DNA of 64,000 bases from an uncultured Collinsella sp. (GCA_900541245.1 UQIS01000003.1:1-64000), one strand, 5' to 3'; shown: positions 1 through 9,995, counted from the stretch's first letter. Numbers and translations: made by a program. Notes: a model not told the origin generated them from the sequence alone.

Positions 1-1
1 C

Positions 2-850
2 GGCTATACCGAGCAGTCGTTGCTCGAAGTCGCAGCCCTTGCTGAGTCGTTCTCCGATCACCCCATCGCGCAGTCCGTACGTGTCGCCTACCAGGGCGAG
101 GTCGACCCCAAGCGCGTAAGCGACTCCACCAACGACGCGGGCCATGGCGTGACGGCAACCATCGCCGGCAAGCACGTCGTCGTTGGCAACGCAAAGCTGC
201 TCGCCGCGGCCGGAGTCGAAGCGCCCGATTGCGAGGTCGTCGGAACGATTCTGCATGTGCTCGTTGACGGCGTGTACGCCGGCCACATCGTGATTGCAGA
301 CACCGTCAAGGCCGATGCTGAGCAAACGATTCGCGACCTGCACGCCGCCGGTGTCAAGCGCACCGTCATGCTCACGGGCGACCGCGAGGAGGTTGCGGCG
401 TCTGTGGCCAAGCAACTCAGTCTCGACGAGTTCCACGCGCAGCTGCTGCCGGGCGATAAGGTCGAGCGCGTCGAGGCGCTGCTTGCAACCGAGAGTGGCA
501 AGGGCAAGCTCGCCTTTGTGGGCGACGGCATCAACGATGCGCCCGTGCTTACGCGCGCCGATGTGGGCATTGCCATGGGCGCTATGGGTTCTGACGCTGC
601 GATCGAGGCCGCCGATGTCGTGCTCATGGACGACAAGCCGTCCAACATTTCCCGCGCGATCCGCGTGGCACGCAAGACCATGACGATCGTCTGGCAGAAC
701 ATCATCTTTGCGCTGGGCGTTAAGCCGCTGATCCTTGTGCTGGCAGCGCTGGGCATCGCCAACATGTGGCTTGCCGTGTTCGGCGACGTAGGCGTGGCGA
801 TCATCGCCATCCTGAACGCCATGCGCGCGATGGGTGTCAAGAACCTGTAG
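2..850 (+). CDS. P1B-type heavy-metal ATPase (Zn/Cd type), C-terminal part
   Basis: This is the C-terminal 282 residues of a metal-exporting P-type ATPase; the reading frame is open to the left edge, so the N-terminal domains and first membrane segments lie outside. The visible part starts in the nucleotide-binding domain with SDHPIAQSV, the His-Pro motif typical of P1B pumps. It continues with MLTGDREEVA and GDGINDAPVL, the ATP-hinge motifs. The last two membrane segments contain Lys in ALGVKPL and Asp in VFGDVGVA. These match the Lys and Asp that mark the zinc/cadmium/lead subgroup (ZntA, CadA) rather than the copper subgroup. It would export divalent metal across the cytoplasmic membrane. 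The metal is inferred, not shown. A DtxR-type regulator lies downstream on the other strand. Confidence 0.9.
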   Translation, partial: GYTEQSLLEVAALAESFSDHPIAQSVRVAYQGEVDPKRVSDSTNDAGHGVTATIAGKHVVVGNAKLLAAAGVEAPDCEVVGTILHVLVDGVYAGHIVIADTVKADAEQTIRDLHAAGVKRTVMLTGDREEVAASVAKQLSLDEFHAQLLPGDKVERVEALLATESGKGKLAFVGDGINDAPVLTRADVGIAMGAMGSDAAIEAADVVLMDDKPSNISRAIRVARKTMTIVWQNIIFALGVKPLILVLAALGIANMWLAVFGDVGVAIIAILNAMRAMGVKNL

Positions 851-866
851 CGTTTGTGGTCTGTCC

Positions 867-993
867 GGTCGGGGCCGGGCTTGGTTTTGAAAACGTCCTC
901 GCGCATGAGGCCCGTCTTTCCTGCTCCTGCGAAGCAACGGAAAGACGGGCCTCGCGCTGCGGAGTGTTTTCAAAACCAAGCCCGGCCCCGACC
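867..993. repeat. Long composite palindrome after the metal ATPase
   Basis: Two nested perfect inverted repeats follow the ATPase stop codon. The outer arms are 28 bp (867-894 and 966-993) and the inner arms 15 bp (907-921 and 939-953, core GAGGCCCGTCTTTCC). The transcript would fold into one long two-tier hairpin. No U-tract follows either arm, so it is not a standard intrinsic terminator, although it may still end transcription or protect a 3' end. Bases 994-1133, up to the regulator's stop codon, hold nothing else I can recognise. Confidence 0.8.
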
Positions 994-1133
994 TGCGTTG
1001 ACACAGCTGGCGGTTCTTGGGCATCGCTTGCTGGTGGGGTTCCTTGTCTGAGTTGGACTTAGTTGGTGGGACCACTCGTCTCGGTCGCTGTCCCGCACCG
1101 TTCCGGCGCGGGAGGCGCGCCGCTGCGGGAGTG

Positions 1134-1523
1134 CTAGTCGGTCATTGCTGACGCCGAAGCACCGTCCCGCCCCAGCATCGATCTTAGCTTCTCAAAGCTT
1201 TCCTCGCTCAGGCAGTGCTCCATGTGGCAGCCCTCTTGCGACGCCACCTCGGCCGATACGCCTGCATCCTCCAAAAGCCCCACGAAAAAGCAGTGGCGCT
1301 CCCACATTTGGCGCGCGACCTCCAGACCGCGCTCTGTCAGATGAACATCTCGTTTGCCCATTTCGACATAGCCGTTGCTTTCCAGCGTCGCCATGGCCTT
1401 GGAAACGCTCGCCTTGGTTACGCCGAGGTACTCCGCAACGTCGATCGAGCGCACGATGCCCTGACGTTCCGACAGAACGTAGATCGATTCGAGATAGTCT
1501 TCTCCGGATTCACGTAGGGCCAT
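1134..1523 (-). CDS. DtxR/MntR-family metal-dependent transcriptional regulator
   Basis: This 129-residue protein has the N-terminal winged helix of the DtxR/MntR family (SGEDYLESIYVLSERQG, then TKASVSKAMATLESNGYV) and a short metal-binding/dimerisation region with HCFFVGLLEDAGV and the Cys/His/Glu-rich EGCHMEHCLSEESFEKL. It has no C-terminal SH3-like domain, so it resembles the short MntR type (about 140 residues). Such proteins repress metal-uptake or homeostasis genes when Mn or Fe is bound. The ATG at 1523 follows AAAGGCGGCCC; the longer open frame upstream lacks a ribosome site. Half-sites resembling DtxR operators lie just upstream, which suggests autoregulation. The effector metal cannot be told from sequence. 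Confidence 0.85.
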   Translation of the reverse strand: MALRESGEDYLESIYVLSERQGIVRSIDVAEYLGVTKASVSKAMATLESNGYVEMGKRDVHLTERGLEVARQMWERHCFFVGLLEDAGVSAEVASQEGCHMEHCLSEESFEKLRSMLGRDGASASAMTD

Positions 1524-1547
1524 GGGCCGCCTTTCGCGATGATTGCT

Positions 1548-1628
1548 AGTTAGCCTTTGGATACTTTCCACGGCTAACTTTACCGCAAAAGTTGCCCATG
1601 TCTTACTACTTTGTCTAAAAGTTAGCCG
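1548..1628. promoter_or_regulatory. Candidate DtxR-type operator half-sites
   Basis: The 8-mer AGTTAGCC occurs at 1548-1555 and 1620-1627, and its reverse complement GGCTAACT at 1572-1579. The last two extend to 11-bp perfect inverted arms (1571-1581 and 1618-1628). The half-site resembles the known DtxR/IdeR consensus (TTAGGTTAGCCTAACCTAA). The sites lie directly upstream of the regulator start, which supports autoregulation. No binding evidence exists here. Confidence 0.5.
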
Positions 1629-1650
1629 TGTTTCACAAAACGTGCGGGAC

Positions 1651-1688
1651 GAAAACAAAATGGGGACGCCCCGCAAGGAGTGTCCCCA
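1651..1688 (-). terminator. Intrinsic terminator for the ABC-F/HAD operon
   Basis: Read on the minus strand, GGGGAC (1682-1687) pairs with GTCCCC (1662-1667) around a GC-rich loop and is followed by ATTTTGTTTTC. It lies about 25 bp after the HAD stop codon. Confidence 0.7.
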
Positions 1689-1710
1689 GGCGCCGGGTGA
1701 CGGCCCGCAG

Positions 1711-2481
1711 TTACATCAATCCAAAGTGCTTCGCAGCGTTGTAGATGCCGTCGTCGTCCACGGCGGTCGTCACATAGGTCGCCGCAGCTTTCACCGTGTC
1801 CTGTGCGTTGCCCATGGCCACGCTCGTGCCCACGGCGGCAAACATCGACAGGTCGTTCTCGCCGTCACCAAAGGCAATCGCCTCGCTCGCGTCGATACCA
1901 AGCCGCTCGAACGTCGCCGCCACGCCCAGGTCCTTGCCGCCGTTAGCGGGAATAATGTCGCAGAACAGGTCGCACCAGCGCGTGGTGAGCGAATGCGACA
2001 CGGCGTCGGTCACGATATGTTCGTCGGCCGGGTCCACAAAGGCGCAGAACTGGTAGACCGGTGCGTCAAAGGCGTGCTCAAACGGCTCCTCGTGGTAGAC
2101 GATTCCCGCGTTGCTGCCAGCCGTCACCACGCGCTCGGACAGGCGGTTCACAAACGAGTTCTCGCCCTGCATGCACAGCGAGTCATAGCGCCCCTGCGCC
2201 ACCTGGTCCACAATCACCGCGACGTCGTCCGAATCGATCGGGCAGCTGCGATAAACGCCCTCGGCATCAAAACAGTGCTGACCCGAGAGCGTAATGTACG
2301 CATCCCAGCCCAGGTCGAACAGCCAGTCCGGCATCTGGTAGGTCGGACGGCCCGTGGCGATCACGCACGCAATCCCCTGCGCGCGAAAGCTGTCGAGCAC
2401 CTGCTGCGCCGACGCCGGAATACGGTGGGTCTTAAAGCTCAGCAGAGTACCGTCGATATCGAAAAACGCGGCTTTGATCAT
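1711..2481 (-). CDS. HAD-superfamily (Cof-type) phosphatase
   Basis: This 256-residue protein is a class IIB HAD hydrolase. Motif I is FFDIDGTLL (residues 6-14), motif II Ser/Thr is within IATGRP, the motif III Lys is probably in NGGKDLG, and motif IV is AFGDGENDLSMF. Cof-type enzymes dephosphorylate small sugar or cofactor phosphates in the cytoplasm; the substrate is not predictable. The length is normal. The start lies 6 bp after the ABC-F stop, and its ribosome site (GAGGAG) sits inside the end of that gene, so the two are co-transcribed and probably translationally coupled. A terminator follows. Confidence 0.9.
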   Translation of the reverse strand: MIKAAFFDIDGTLLSFKTHRIPASAQQVLDSFRAQGIACVIATGRPTYQMPDWLFDLGWDAYITLSGQHCFDAEGVYRSCPIDSDDVAVIVDQVAQGRYDSLCMQGENSFVNRLSERVVTAGSNAGIVYHEEPFEHAFDAPVYQFCAFVDPADEHIVTDAVSHSLTTRWCDLFCDIIPANGGKDLGVAATFERLGIDASEAIAFGDGENDLSMFAAVGTSVAMGNAQDTVKAAATYVTTAVDDDGIYNAAKHFGLM

Positions 2482-2487
2482 CCTCGC

Positions 2488-4347
2488 CTACTCCTCGCCC
2501 TCGAGCTTTTCGCTCGCCTCGAGCCACGCCATCTCCAGCTCGTCCATGGCGGCGTGAGCCTCGTCGATCTTTGCCTGCTGCTCGCCGAGCGCCGTGTAGT
2601 TGGTGGGATCGACCTGGGCCATTGCTGCCTCGGCCTCCTCAACGCGGGCGCGCTGCGTCTCCATCTTGCGCTCGAGCGAGCTCACCTCGCGGCGGAGCTT
2701 CTGACGCTCGGCGTTGGACAGGCCGTTGGGCTGACCGCTCGACTTGGGCTTTTCGGCCACAGCTGCCGCGGCACCGGTGTCAAACGTGCCGGTCTTGGCG
2801 CTCGGCGCGCCCACGGGCTCGCCCTCGGCGGTAGCGTTGCACAGGCGAAGGTACTGGTCCACGCCACCGGGCATATGCGTCAGGTGGCCGTCGAGCAGTG
2901 CCCACTGTTGGTCGGTCACGCGCTCCATCAAAAAGCGATCGTGCGTCACCAGGATCAGCGTGCCGGGCCAGCCGTCCAGCAGGTCCTCGACAATCGCGAG
3001 CATGTCGGTATCCAGGTCGTTGCCCGGCTCGTCCAGGATGAGCACGTTGGGCTCGTCCAGAATCGTCAGCAACAGCGACAGGCGACGGCGCTGGCCGCCC
3101 GAAAGATCGCCGATGCGGCTCCAGAGCTGCTGCGTCGTAAAGCCCAGACGCTCGCAGAGCTTCTCGGGTGAAGTCTCCTTACCGTCGATGACGTAGTACT
3201 TCTTATAGTTGCTGAGCACCTCGCGGATCGTGTCACCCATGTAGGGTTCGAGCTCCTCGAGCTGCTGCGACAGCACGCCAAAGCGCACCGTCTGGCCAAT
3301 CTTCACACGGCCGCGCATGGGTTCAATCTTGCCCTGGATCACATCGAGCAAGGTCGACTTGCCGGCGCCGTTTTCGCCCAAAAGACCATAGCGGTCGCCC
3401 GCACCGATGAGCCAGGTCACGTCAGAGAGCACCTGCTTGGGCGCGCCATCGGTATCGGCATAGCCGGCATCCACGTCGACCACATCGATAACCTGCTTGC
3501 CCAAGCGGCTCACGGCCAGGCGCTTGAGCTCCAGCTCGTCACGCACGGGCGGCACGTCGGCGATCAGCTCGCGAGCGGCATCCACGCGAAACTTGGGCTT
3601 GGTGGAACGAGCCTGGGCACCGCGGCTCAGCCACGCGAGCTCCTTGCGCGCCATGTTGCGACGGCGCTCCTCGGTAACGGCGGCCATGCGGTCGCGCTCC
3701 ACGCGCTGTAGGATGTATGCCGAGTAACCGCCCTCGAAGGGGTCGACCTGGCCGTCGTGGACCTCCCACATACTGGTGCAGACCTCGTCCAAGAACCAGC
3801 GATCGTGCGTGACCACGAGCATGGCGCCCTGGCCGCGCTGCCAGCGGGCCTTTAAGTGGCGCGCGAGCCAGTTGATGGTACGCATGTCCAGGTGGTTGGT
3901 AGGCTCGTCGAGCATAAGCACGTCGTAGTCGCCGATCAGCAGGCGCGCGAGGTCCACGCGACGGCGCTGACCGCCCGAAAGCTCGCCCACCGTGCCCTCC
4001 CAGGGCACATCACTAATAAGACCGGCCAGAATCTGGCGCGTACGGGGGCTCGAGGCCCACTCGTACTCGGGCGTGTCACCGACGATGGCATGATGCACGG
4101 TGTCGGTATCGACCAGGTTGTCCTTTTGGCCGAGCAATCCGATCGTCGTGTCGCGGCGATGCGTCACGCGGCCGTCGTCGGGCTCCAACGTGCCGGCGAG
4201 CACGCTCAGCAGCGTCGACTTGCCGTCGCCGTTTTTGCCAACGATACCAATACGGTCGCCCTCGCCCACGCCGAGCGTCACGCTATCGAAAATATGCTTG
4301 GTGGGAAACTCTAGGCTGACGGAATCGCATCCCAAAAGAATCGCCAT
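2488..4347 (-). CDS. ABC-F family ATPase (Uup-like)
   Basis: This 619-residue soluble protein has two ABC ATPase domains and no membrane segments. Domain 1 has Walker A GKNGDGKST, signature LSGGQRRRV and Walker B LMLDEPTNHLD. Domain 2 has GENGAGKST, LSGGQRRRL and LILDEPGNDLD. After a linker rich in Ala and Gly, the last ~80 residues form a charged coiled coil, as in Uup. ABC-F proteins act on ribosomes (or branched DNA for Uup) rather than in transport. The ATG at 4347 follows AAGGAGCAGGGCAT; a longer open frame upstream has no ribosome site. It is the first gene of an operon with the HAD phosphatase. Confidence 0.9.
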   Translation of the reverse strand: MAILLGCDSVSLEFPTKHIFDSVTLGVGEGDRIGIVGKNGDGKSTLLSVLAGTLEPDDGRVTHRRDTTIGLLGQKDNLVDTDTVHHAIVGDTPEYEWASSPRTRQILAGLISDVPWEGTVGELSGGQRRRVDLARLLIGDYDVLMLDEPTNHLDMRTINWLARHLKARWQRGQGAMLVVTHDRWFLDEVCTSMWEVHDGQVDPFEGGYSAYILQRVERDRMAAVTEERRRNMARKELAWLSRGAQARSTKPKFRVDAARELIADVPPVRDELELKRLAVSRLGKQVIDVVDVDAGYADTDGAPKQVLSDVTWLIGAGDRYGLLGENGAGKSTLLDVIQGKIEPMRGRVKIGQTVRFGVLSQQLEELEPYMGDTIREVLSNYKKYYVIDGKETSPEKLCERLGFTTQQLWSRIGDLSGGQRRRLSLLLTILDEPNVLILDEPGNDLDTDMLAIVEDLLDGWPGTLILVTHDRFLMERVTDQQWALLDGHLTHMPGGVDQYLRLCNATAEGEPVGAPSAKTGTFDTGAAAAVAEKPKSSGQPNGLSNAERQKLRREVSSLERKMETQRARVEEAEAAMAQVDPTNYTALGEQQAKIDEAHAAMDELEMAWLEASEKLEGEE

Positions 4348-4406
4348 ATGCCCTGCTCCTTCGTAGAAATTCAACGTTGTCCATGATAGCAGCGAGCCCC
4401 ACCCCA

Positions 4407-4442
4407 AACCACCACGAAGGCGCCTGTCCCCTTTGTGGTGGT
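4407..4442. repeat. Intergenic hairpin between pstB and the ABC-F gene
   Basis: Inverted arms at 4407-4420 and 4430-4442 (ACCACCACGAAGG against CCTTTGTGGTGGT, one mismatch) enclose a short loop. It lies close to the ABC-F promoter region. No U-tract follows on the minus strand. Confidence 0.5.
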
Positions 4443-4456
4443 CGTTTCGGTCGCAG

Positions 4457-4495
4457 AGCAAAAGGCGGGCCATCTCCCAAAAGAGATGACCCGCC
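4457..4495 (-). terminator. Intrinsic terminator of the pst operon
   Basis: On the minus strand a 13-bp stem (4483-4495 with 4464-4476, one mismatch, core GGCGGG) with a short loop is followed by TTTTGCT. It lies about 55 bp beyond the pstB stop and ends the pstSCAB transcript. Confidence 0.75.
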
Positions 4496-4551
4496 TCTCC
4501 AATCAGTCCCGCGGCAACCGTGGCCGCCGCGGGCCTCAAGCATGTCCCGGA

Positions 4552-5420
<869 letters not shown>

Positions 5421-5424
<4 letters not shown>

Positions 5425-6347
5425 TCGGCCGTCATCTTCCTTGCCAGTTGCTTGCCCACAATGCGGGCGATTACGTTAAACAGCAGCACGCAAATCATCA
5501 GCAGTGCAGCGGTACCCCAGACGATCTGCTGGGCCTCGGGGCTGCCCTCGCCATAGATCTTGTAGATATGCACGGCGAGCGACTCGCCGGGGCGGAACAC
5601 GTTCCAGGCGCAGGTAGGGCTCGACAGGTTAAAGCTCAAGAAGTTCAGGCGAACCGGCGAGCTCATGCCCGAGGTGAAAAGCAGTGCTGCGGCCTCGCCA
5701 AAGACGCGGCCGGCCGAAAGCACGATGCCGGTCACGATGGCGGGCATGGCCTCGGGGATCAGGATGTGCAGTGTGGCCTCCCAGCGAGTGAGGCCCATGG
5801 CCAGGCACGCATCGCGCTGGGCCTGCGGCACGTCCTCGAGCGCCCGCTGGATCACGCGCACCAGGATGGGGATGTTGAACATGGTGAGCGCGACGGCGCC
5901 GGAGATGATGGAGTACTTCCAGCCCAGCTGCACCGAGAACACCAGAAAACCGAACATGCCGACGACGATGGAAGGCAGCGAGGACAACGTCTCGATGGCG
6001 GTGGAGGCGATGTCGCGGATGGGTCCGTCCGGCGCGTACTCAACCAAAAAGACCGCGCCACCCAGGCTGATGGGCACCGAGATGATCAGGGTGATCAGCA
6101 GCAGGTAGAACGAGTCGAACAGCTGGTAGAGCACGCCGCCCTGCGTTCCGTTGGCGCGCGACGGCTCCGTGAGAAAGCCCGGCTGGAACAGCGTCGAGAT
6201 GCCCTCGAACAGGATATAGGCCACCATGGAGACGACGATGAGCATGACGATGGCGACGATCGCCGTCAACACGCCCGTGGCGAAGCGGTCCTGCTTTTGG
6301 ACACGCCCGAGCCTCGCCTCGTCGATGTGGATACGCGTGCTAGCCAC
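5421..6347 (-). CDS. pstA: Phosphate ABC transporter permease PstA
   Basis: This 308-residue inner-membrane permease has about six hydrophobic segments and the ABC permease EAA-loop region (QRALEDVPQAQRDACLAMGLTRWEATLHI). With PstC it forms the phosphate channel driven by PstB. The start is GTG at 6347, which overlaps the end of pstC by 8 bp. Length and order match standard pst operons. Confidence 0.95.
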
Positions 6348-7248
6348 GAGCCTTCGCCCCCTTGCGGCCGATAAGGTGGATGATCAGGATGAAGATGAGA
6401 CTCATGCCCATCAGCAGCAGGCCGAGCGCCCACAGAACATCGTCTTGGGCCGAGCCCTCGGCATAGACTGCCATGGACGTGGTGAGCGTGGTGGTGATGG
6501 TCGAAGCCGGCGACAGCAGCGACGTCGGCATGGCCTCGATGCCGCCGATGACCATGCGCACGGCGAGCGTCTCGCCAAAGGCGCGGGTCATGCCCAAGAT
6601 AACCGCGGTCATGAGCGACGGCATGGCGGACTTGAGCACCACGTGCCAGATGGTCTGCCAGCGGGTGTAGCCCAGCGCGAGCGAGCCCTGGCGGTAGCCG
6701 TCGGGCACGGCGCGCAGGCCATCGACCGAAAGCGTGGTCATCGTCGGCAGAGTCATGACCGCCAGCACGATGGCGCCGGGCAAGATGCCCAGGCCCGTGC
6801 TCACGTGGAAAACGCTCTTCATAAGACCGACAACCACGTGAAAACCGATCAGGCCAAAGACGACCGAGGGGATGCCGGTCAAAAGCTCAATGAGCGGCTG
6901 AAAGATCTTAGAGCCAAACTTAGGGCTAATCTCGACCGCAAAGATGGCAGAGCCGATGGCGATGGGCAGCGCGATAAGCGTGGAGAGCACCATGACCGCA
7001 AACGAGGTGACGATCAGGGGCAGGGCGCCGGTATAGGGCAGGCCGTTTTCGGCTGTGTTGGCCAGGTCCCACTTGGTGCCGGTGAAAAACTCGACGACCG
7101 AGACGCCGTCCTTGACAAAAGCCGAGAGGCCCTTTTGGGCGACCATAAAGATGAGCGCGGCAACGACAGGCGTCACGAGCGCTACGCACGCGCCCGTGAC
7201 GCCCAGGCCCACGTTCTCAAGGTCGCGCTTTGGCAGCTGTTTTGCCAT
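6340..7248 (-). CDS. pstC: Phosphate ABC transporter permease PstC
   Basis: This 302-residue membrane protein has six predicted hydrophobic segments, beginning with GVTGACVALVTPVVAALIFM. Its EAA-type loop is VPDGYRQGSLALGYTRWQTIWHVVL. It pairs with PstA to form the transport channel for phosphate. The ATG at 7248 follows GGAAAGGTTTGCA. It lies 24 bp after the pstS stop and overlaps pstA. Confidence 0.95.
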   Translation of the reverse strand: MAKQLPKRDLENVGLGVTGACVALVTPVVAALIFMVAQKGLSAFVKDGVSVVEFFTGTKWDLANTAENGLPYTGALPLIVTSFAVMVLSTLIALPIAIGSAIFAVEISPKFGSKIFQPLIELLTGIPSVVFGLIGFHVVVGLMKSVFHVSTGLGILPGAIVLAVMTLPTMTTLSVDGLRAVPDGYRQGSLALGYTRWQTIWHVVLKSAMPSLMTAVILGMTRAFGETLAVRMVIGGIEAMPTSLLSPASTITTTLTTSMAVYAEGSAQDDVLWALGLLLMGMSLIFILIIHLIGRKGAKARG

Positions 7249-7272
7249 TGCAAACCTTTCCGGGGCGATTAC

Positions 7273-8211
7273 TTATTTAGCAGAGACCTTGCCGCTGGCG
7301 TCCTTGACGACCTTCATGGCAGAGACGGGGATGAAGCCCTGCTCCTCGACGAGCTTGCCCTGGACGTCGTCGGAAAGCATGAACTCCAGGAAGGCCTTGG
7401 TGGCCTCGTCGGCGTCCTTGGAGCAGTACATGTGCTCGGTAGCCCAGATCTTGAAGGAGTCATCAGTGACATTCTTGCTCTTGGGCTCGACGCCCTCGAC
7501 CTTGATGGCGTTGAACTTGGAGTCATCGAAGTGCGAGAAGTCGAGGTAGGAGACGGCGTTATCGGTGCTGCCCATCTGAGTCTGGACGTCGCCGGACTTG
7601 TCGAGCTCGGCGTCGCCCTTAAAGTCGACGGCCTCGTCGCCAAAGACGGCGGCCTCGAAGGTGGCGCGGGTGCCGGAGCCGGCCTTGCGGTTGAGGACGA
7701 CGATGGTGGCGTCGTCGCCGCCGACCTCCTTCCAGTTGGTGATCTGGCCAGAGAAGATGCCCTTGAGCTGCTCGAGGGACAGGTCGTCGACCGTCACGTT
7801 CTTGGAGACGACGGGACCCATGCCCACGACGGCGACCTCGTGGTCGACGAGGTTCTTGACCTGATCGGCCTCAAGCTTGGTCTCGGCGAAGACGTCGGAG
7901 TTGCCGATGGTGACGGTGCCGGCGGCAACAGCGGTCAGGCCCTTGCCCGAACCGTTACCCGAGCCGGAGACGGAGACATCGGGGTTGGCGTCCATGAACT
8001 TCTCGGCAGCGGCCTCGACGAGAGCCTGGAACGAAGAGGCGCCGTCGTAAGTCACCTCGCCGGAGATGGACTCGGCAGCAGCGGCGCTACCCTTGTCGGC
8101 GGCATCGGATGCGCCGGAGCCGCCGCAACCAACGAGACCGAGACCGACGATGCTGGCAAGACCACCAGCGAGGCCGAGGAACTGACGACGAGAATAAGCC
8201 TGATCGAGCAT
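7273..8211 (-). CDS. pstS: Phosphate-binding lipoprotein PstS
   Basis: This 312-residue protein captures phosphate outside the membrane and hands it to PstCA. The N-terminus SRRQFLGLAGG resembles a twin-arginine signal and is followed by the lipobox LVGC, so the protein is probably exported and lipid-anchored. The binding-protein motif GSGNGSGKGLTAVAAGTVTIGNSD and RKAGSGTRATFE are typical of PstS. The ATG at 8211 follows AAAGGAAGATC. It is the first gene of pstSCAB. The 5' region contains no Pho-box I could identify with confidence. Confidence 0.95.
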   Translation of the reverse strand: MLDQAYSRRQFLGLAGGLASIVGLGLVGCGGSGASDAADKGSAAAAESISGEVTYDGASSFQALVEAAAEKFMDANPDVSVSGSGNGSGKGLTAVAAGTVTIGNSDVFAETKLEADQVKNLVDHEVAVVGMGPVVSKNVTVDDLSLEQLKGIFSGQITNWKEVGGDDATIVVLNRKAGSGTRATFEAAVFGDEAVDFKGDAELDKSGDVQTQMGSTDNAVSYLDFSHFDDSKFNAIKVEGVEPKSKNVTDDSFKIWATEHMYCSKDADEATKAFLEFMLSDDVQGKLVEEQGFIPVSAMKVVKDASGKVSAK

Positions 8212-8415
8212 GATCTTCCTTTCATACATGCGACTCGCGGGCACCCTGCCCGCTTTGCTGTTTGGAAAGATACGGCCTCGATCGGGCAGTGCCCGCGCCA
8301 ACTGCGGTTTCTTACGGGCTATTGATAGACCTTTACCGCAAGCGCAGCACGGCCTTTACAAACGAATAACAATCCCGCCGGTTGGCATGGTCCACCTTTT
8401 ACACCGATAAAAAGA

Positions 8416-8482
8416 AGTTGCGGTGAAATAGTTCCTGTTTGGCTGTCAGGCAGCCGATTCTAGGAACTATTCCACCGCAACT
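8416..8482. repeat. 67-bp dispersed hairpin, family 1, copy 1
   Basis: The ends are AGTTGCGGTGAAATAGTTCC and its near-exact inverse, enclosing a second small stem (GGCTG/CAGCC). Related copies lie at 11691, 15386 and 21620. It lies between the pstS promoter region and the M20 peptidase stop. The remaining non-coding bases of 8212-8504 show the pstS ribosome site and no other clear signal. Confidence 0.8.
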
Positions 8483-8504
8483 AAGATTGGGAAACCGCGA
8501 GACC

Positions 8505-9941
8505 TTAAAGCTCTAATTCATTCAAACGGAGGATCGCAACAATATAGATCTTGAGCGCCTGCTTGAGCTGCTCCTCGTTGGCGCACTCGTTGGGGCCGTG
8601 CATCTGGCCGCCCCATGCGGGCAGTTCCAGGCCGGTCTCCTCGGGACCAAACGACACGGCGCGGGCAAAGTTGCGCGCGTACGTGCCACCGCCCATGGCA
8701 AAGGGCTCGGCATGCTTGCCCGTAAACTCGTTATAGGTATCAATCAGCGCCTTCACGGCCGGGTCGTCGGCCGAAACTGAGAACGGCACCTTTGCATGAC
8801 CCACGCGACACGTCACGTCAAAGCGCCCCACGAGCGGCTCGAGCTGCTCGCGGATGGTATCGGCACTGGTGCTATCGGGGAAGCGCACGTCGATGACCTG
8901 CTCAATATGGTCATCCGCCACGCGGATGACGCCAGCGTTGCAGGTAAGCGGGCCAAACGCCGGACTCGTCGCATCGATACCCAGGCCGCGGCCATAGGCA
9001 TCCGCATGCACAAAGGCCAAGAACTTGACGAACTCGTGCTCGGCAGGCGTCAGCAGGCGCTCATCGCGTGCACCAAACGCGTCCTCGGCCTCGCGTAGAT
9101 ACGACACGATCAGGCCGACGGCGTTGATGGTGCCCTCAGGCATCGAAGCGTGGCCGCCAATACCGTGGGCGAAAATCTGCGCATGCCCGTTATCAAGCGC
9201 CGTGATCTCCAGGCGGTCGACGTTCTCAACGGGCGCCGGCAGCTCATCGGCGGCAATCGCAAGCTCGCAGATAGACTGCGACGGAATGGCATTGCTCGCC
9301 TCGGAGCCGCTCCACGACACGATGCGCCCGCCGTCGATCTTGGGGCTCACGAACGTCGCCCCAAACTGGCCCTTCTCGGCATTGCAGACCGGGAACTCGG
9401 CATCGGGCGTAAACAGAAAGTCGGGGTTGGCGTGATTCTCCAGATAATGGTGAACGTCGGACATGCTCACTTCCTCATCGCAGCCCAGCAGCGCGCGGAA
9501 GGTATAGCGCGGCACGATGCCGTGCTTGAGCAGGTAGGCGCCGGCGTAGAGCGACAGCACGGCCGGACCCTTGTCGTCGATCACGCCGCGGCCGAGCAGC
9601 CAACCCTCGCGACGCTCCATCGCAAACGGGTCGGTGTTCCAGCCGGGGCCGGCGGGCACCACGTCCACGTGGCAGATGGTCGCGAGCTGCTTGTCGCCGC
9701 GACCCGGGATATCGGCGATGCCCACAAAGCCCTCGTCGTCGCTCGTCTGATAGCCGAGCTTTTGCGCAATGCCGAGCGCGCAATCGAGCGCGTCACGGAC
9801 CGGGCGGCCAAACGGCGCACCGGGCTCCGCATCGGCAGCAACGGCCACGGACGGATAGCTCACCAGCTGCTCGATATCGGCAACGACATCTTCCCAGACC
9901 TCGTCAACATACTCGGCAACGCTCTGCTCCACCTGATTCAT
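8505..9941 (-). CDS. M20-family dipeptidase (PepV/Sapep-like)
   Basis: This 478-residue cytoplasmic metallopeptidase would cleave dipeptides using two zinc ions. Metal and catalytic residues are visible in ICHVDVVPAG (His and Asp), GRGVIDDKGP (bridging Asp) and LLGCDEEVS (catalytic Glu pair). GGGTYAR near the C-terminus is also typical of PepV. The ATG at 9941 follows AAGGAGGCAGTCC, an ideal ribosome site, six codons inside the longest frame. It appears monocistronic, 54 bp downstream of a HAD gene on the same strand. Confidence 0.92.
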   Translation of the reverse strand: MNQVEQSVAEYVDEVWEDVVADIEQLVSYPSVAVAADAEPGAPFGRPVRDALDCALGIAQKLGYQTSDDEGFVGIADIPGRGDKQLATICHVDVVPAGPGWNTDPFAMERREGWLLGRGVIDDKGPAVLSLYAGAYLLKHGIVPRYTFRALLGCDEEVSMSDVHHYLENHANPDFLFTPDAEFPVCNAEKGQFGATFVSPKIDGGRIVSWSGSEASNAIPSQSICELAIAADELPAPVENVDRLEITALDNGHAQIFAHGIGGHASMPEGTINAVGLIVSYLREAEDAFGARDERLLTPAEHEFVKFLAFVHADAYGRGLGIDATSPAFGPLTCNAGVIRVADDHIEQVIDVRFPDSTSADTIREQLEPLVGRFDVTCRVGHAKVPFSVSADDPAVKALIDTYNEFTGKHAEPFAMGGGTYARNFARAVSFGPEETGLELPAWGGQMHGPNECANEEQLKQALKIYIVAILRLNELEL

Positions 9942-9995
9942 GGACTGCCTCCTTACCAATGAGCGACAGGTACGCCCGCCCCTCGCATCAAGTAC

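Noticed and set aside
88..906. Long open frame opposite the P-type ATPase
   Set aside because: It is an antisense shadow in GC-rich DNA with no ribosome site or family signature; the ATPase motifs are on the other strand.
8300..8400. Pho-box upstream of pstS
   Set aside because: Direct repeats resembling GTTCACC or E. coli Pho boxes are not convincing.
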